Shown here piece after piece: positions 4,466 through 6,187 of a stretch of DNA of 6,187 bases. Positions within the stretch are counted from its first letter, which is position 1. The number at the start of each line of letters is the position of its first letter. This DNA comes from Hyphomicrobiales bacterium (GTDB lineage Bacteria > Pseudomonadota > Alphaproteobacteria > Rhizobiales > Xanthobacteraceae), in assembly GCA_016210825.1 (NCBI GenBank), contig JACQTM010000398.1:1-6187 (forward strand). The letters are read 5' to 3'. Made by a program: the position numbers and the translations under genes. Below the pieces are notes generated by a model. The model searched no databases. It was given only the letters and a program-made list of their open reading frames with translations, and was not told the origin of the DNA.

Positions 4466-5356
4466 ATGCAAGCAGCGCTTCTTCCCAATCGCGGCGTGAT
4501 TAAAGTTGCCGGCGAGACCGCCCGTACATTTCTCAATGGACTGGTCACCGCCGATATTGCGCGAATGTCGCCCGATAGTGCCCGCTACGCCGCATTGCTG
4601 ACGCCGCAAGGCAAGATTATCGCCGATTTCATCGTCATTGAGGCGCCGGCCAAGGATGGAGGCGGCTTCTTTCTCGATTGCCCGCGTGCGCTCGCGCCGG
4701 ATCTTGGCCAAAAGCTAAATTTCTACAAATTGCGCGCCAAAGTGCAGATCGAGAATTTGTCGGAAGCTCTCGGCATCATGGCGATCTGGGACGGCCACGG
4801 AGAAAGTAAATATGGCCTCGCCTATCTCGATCCCCGCCTCCCCGCGCTCGGCTGGCGGATCATCCTACCGCCTCACGTGGCGAAGGATGCCGCGGCTGAT
4901 CTCAACGCTGAGCTGGTTGAGGCGTCGGCGTATGATGCGCACCGCATCGCGCTCGGCGTTCCGCGCGGTGGCATCGATTTTATTTATGGCGACGCTTTTC
5001 CGCACGAAGCCGACATGGATCAGCTCAATGGCATCGATTTCGAAAAAGGCTGTTATGTCGGCCAGGAAGTGGTTTCGCGCGTCGAGCATCGCGCATCCGC
5101 GCGCAACCGCGTCGTGCCGGTGATCTTCGAGGGCTTCGCGCCCGATGCCGGCGCACCGGTGATGGCGGGCGACAAGACCATAGGCCACATGGGATCGACC
5201 GTAGCCGGACGCGGCCTTGCCATCCTGCGCCTCGACCGGGCTGCGGATGCGCTTTCCGCCGGAGAGAAGCTCGTCGCCGGCGGAATTCTGATCACGCCGG
5301 TCAAGCCGAACTGGGCGCGCTTTACGTTTCCCGGAGAGGCGAGGTCGGACGCATGA
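4466..5356 (+). CDS. ygfZ: YgfZ/CAF17-type folate-binding protein, Fe-S cluster maintenance (GcvT-like)
   Basis: A 296-residue member of the YgfZ/GcvT-like family. Family members bind tetrahydrofolate and help build or repair certain 4Fe-4S enzymes, such as the MiaB-type radical-SAM proteins, in the cytoplasm. The diagnostic motif KGCYVGQE is at 194-201, with the conserved C196. The N-terminal part has the GcvT-like pattern FLNGLVTADI (22-31) and YAALLTPQGKIIADF (41-55), and the C-terminal part has an aminomethyltransferase-like barrel (RNRVVPVIFEG onward). ATG 4466 is chosen because AAAGG lies 7 nt upstream and the protein then has normal family length; the frame is open far upstream, but that is antisense to the response regulator. 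The stop overlaps the next start as ATGA (5353-5356), so the gene is translationally coupled to tag. Confidence 0.93.
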   Translation: MQAALLPNRGVIKVAGETARTFLNGLVTADIARMSPDSARYAALLTPQGKIIADFIVIEAPAKDGGGFFLDCPRALAPDLGQKLNFYKLRAKVQIENLSEALGIMAIWDGHGESKYGLAYLDPRLPALGWRIILPPHVAKDAAADLNAELVEASAYDAHRIALGVPRGGIDFIYGDAFPHEADMDQLNGIDFEKGCYVGQEVVSRVEHRASARNRVVPVIFEGFAPDAGAPVMAGDKTIGHMGSTVAGRGLAILRLDRAADALSAGEKLVAGGILITPVKPNWARFTFPGEARSDA

Positions 5357-5964
5357 CGCGCACGGCGAGCCCGCTCGTCCACGCGGACGGCCTGCATCGC
5401 TGCCCGTGGCCGGCGCAGGATGCGCTCTACGTCGCCTATCACGACAAGGAATGGGGGGTTCCTGAGCGCGACGACCGCGCGCTTTATGAAAAGCTGGTGC
5501 TCGACGGGTTTCAAGCCGGATTGTCGTGGATCACGATCCTGCGCAAGCGCGAGAATTTTCGCGCCGCCTTTGACGGTTTTGACCCGCAGAAAATTGCACG
5601 TTACACGCCGAAGAGGATCAATGCGTTGATGCGCGACGCAGGCATTGTGCGTAACCGCTTAAAGATCGAGGGCGCCGTGCATTCCGCGCGCGCCTATCTC
5701 GCGATCATGGAGACGGGACATTTTTCGGATTTTCTTTGGGACTTTCTCGACGGCAAACCCAAGGTCAATCATTTCCGCACGATATCGCAGGTGCCGGCGG
5801 AAACGGCGCTCTCGCGAAAGATGTCGAAGGAGCTCGCCGCGTGCGGCTTTAAGTTCGTCGGCCCGACCATCGTCTATGCCTTCATGCAGGCGGTCGGTAT
5901 GGTCAACGATCATCTGGTCAAATGTCATCGCCACGCCGCATGCGCGCGGCTCGGCGATAAATGA
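5353..5964 (+). CDS. tag: DNA-3-methyladenine glycosylase I
   Basis: A 203-residue Tag protein (E. coli Tag is 187). It removes 3-methyladenine from alkylated DNA and leaves an abasic site, the first step of base excision repair. The zinc site is complete: C17 (HRCPWP), H30 (AYHDKEWG), H187 and C191 (VNDHLVKC). Further family marks are QAGLSWITILRKRENFRAAF (54-73), DAGIVRNRLKI (95-105), DFLWDF (126-131) and GFKFVGPTIVYAFMQAVGMVNDH (165-187). Y29 and W59 match the base-binding Tyr16 and Trp46 of E. coli Tag; D51 stands where E. coli has Glu38. The N-terminus is about 13 residues longer than in E. coli. ATG 5353 overlaps the ygfZ stop (ATGA), so it is probably expressed from the same mRNA; no separate Shine-Dalgarno is needed, though GGAGAGG occurs at 5334-5340. 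A palindromic repeat follows the stop. Confidence 0.97.
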   Translation: MTRTASPLVHADGLHRCPWPAQDALYVAYHDKEWGVPERDDRALYEKLVLDGFQAGLSWITILRKRENFRAAFDGFDPQKIARYTPKRINALMRDAGIVRNRLKIEGAVHSARAYLAIMETGHFSDFLWDFLDGKPKVNHFRTISQVPAETALSRKMSKELAACGFKFVGPTIVYAFMQAVGMVNDHLVKCHRHAACARLGDK

Positions 5965-5981
5965 CAGCGTTATTATTTGTC

Positions 5982-6100
5982 GCCTCCCCTCTTATGGGGG
6001 AGGTCGGCGAGCGAAGCTCGCAGGGAGGGGGTGCTTCGCATCTCGAACACGAATTCAAATACTACCCCTCTCCCCATCTCTCCCCCGCAAGTGGGGAGGG
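5982..6100. repeat. Palindromic intergenic repeat, copy 2
   Basis: This element starts 18 nt after the tag stop and is built like the one at 381-522. The left hairpin is cctcccc 5983-5989 with ggggagg 5997-6003. It is followed by a cggcgagcgaagctcgc segment similar to the cgctcgccgagcgtaagcg of copy 1, then a G-rich run at 6022-6031. The right hairpin is ctcccc 6080-6085 with ggggag 6093-6098, preceded by ccccatctctc. As a whole the arms are an imperfect inverted repeat around an AT-richer centre (about 6032-6062). It is less perfect than copy 1. It probably folds at the 3' end of the ygfZ-tag mRNA and may end or protect it. The remaining ~85 bp to the window edge show no gene I can support. 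Confidence 0.8.
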
Positions 6101-6187
6101 AGTACCTGACAGGACCGTCGTGCCGCGCAAACCGATACGAGCAAAGCAACCTGCACGCAGCGCACACGGCGCGCGCGCCTGGCAGCG

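Noticed and set aside
381..6100. GGGGAGGG motifs as KOPS (GGGNAGGG) chromosome-polarity signals
   Set aside because: They occur on both strands as hairpin arms, so they carry no polarity; the repeat structure explains them better.
5973..6167. Minus-strand 64-residue frame at the right edge
   Set aside because: It is a translation of the palindromic repeat and has no ribosome site or domain.

Overview
The window looks like ordinary chromosome from a GC-rich alphaproteobacterium, probably Hyphomicrobiales/Rhizobiales (Bradyrhizobium, Rhodopseudomonas or Xanthobacteraceae-like). The evidence is a TIGR02301/DUF2385-type exported protein (a family I know only from alphaproteobacteria), strong G/C use at third codon positions, a ygfZ-tag gene pair, and two CCCTCCCC/GGGGAGGG palindromic intergenic repeats of the kind common in these genomes. 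I see no transposase, integrase, phage gene, CRISPR array, tRNA or rRNA.

Layout. The left edge holds the 3' end of an FAD-linked oxidase of the D-2-hydroxyglutarate/D-lactate dehydrogenase type (+). It converges on an SRAP (YedK/HMCES-like) abasic-site shielding protein (-), and a 142-bp palindromic repeat fills the gap between their stops. A Nudix hydrolase (+) diverges from SRAP and is followed without a gap by a small exported TIGR02301-family protein (+). After a leader with a textbook intrinsic terminator comes an 88-residue hypothetical protein (+), then a 222-residue exported protein with a Pro/Ala linker and an unnamed C-terminal domain (+). That gene converges, with 5 bp between stops, on a two-receiver response regulator (-) whose first receiver is degenerate. 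Divergent from the regulator is an ATGA-coupled pair: a YgfZ/CAF17-type folate-binding Fe-S maintenance protein and DNA-3-methyladenine glycosylase I (Tag). A second palindromic repeat follows tag, and the last ~85 bp hold nothing I can identify.

How the genes relate. The clearest theme is nucleic-acid damage. Tag excises alkylated adenine and leaves abasic sites, SRAP crosslinks to abasic sites in single-stranded DNA, and the Nudix protein may clean up a nucleotide or nucleotide-sugar. They lie in separate transcription units, so a shared programme is an inference. The remaining genes are envelope hypotheticals, a signalling protein and a metabolic dehydrogenase with no evident tie to repair.

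I found no convincing wholly new system. The points most worth a second look are a terminator that abuts the Shine-Dalgarno of the 88-residue gene (possible attenuator), a sliding-clamp-like pentapeptide at the very C-terminus of SRAP, the pseudo-receiver/receiver fusion, the paired palindromic repeats at gene ends, and a perfect 9-bp inverted repeat upstream of the 222-residue exported protein.
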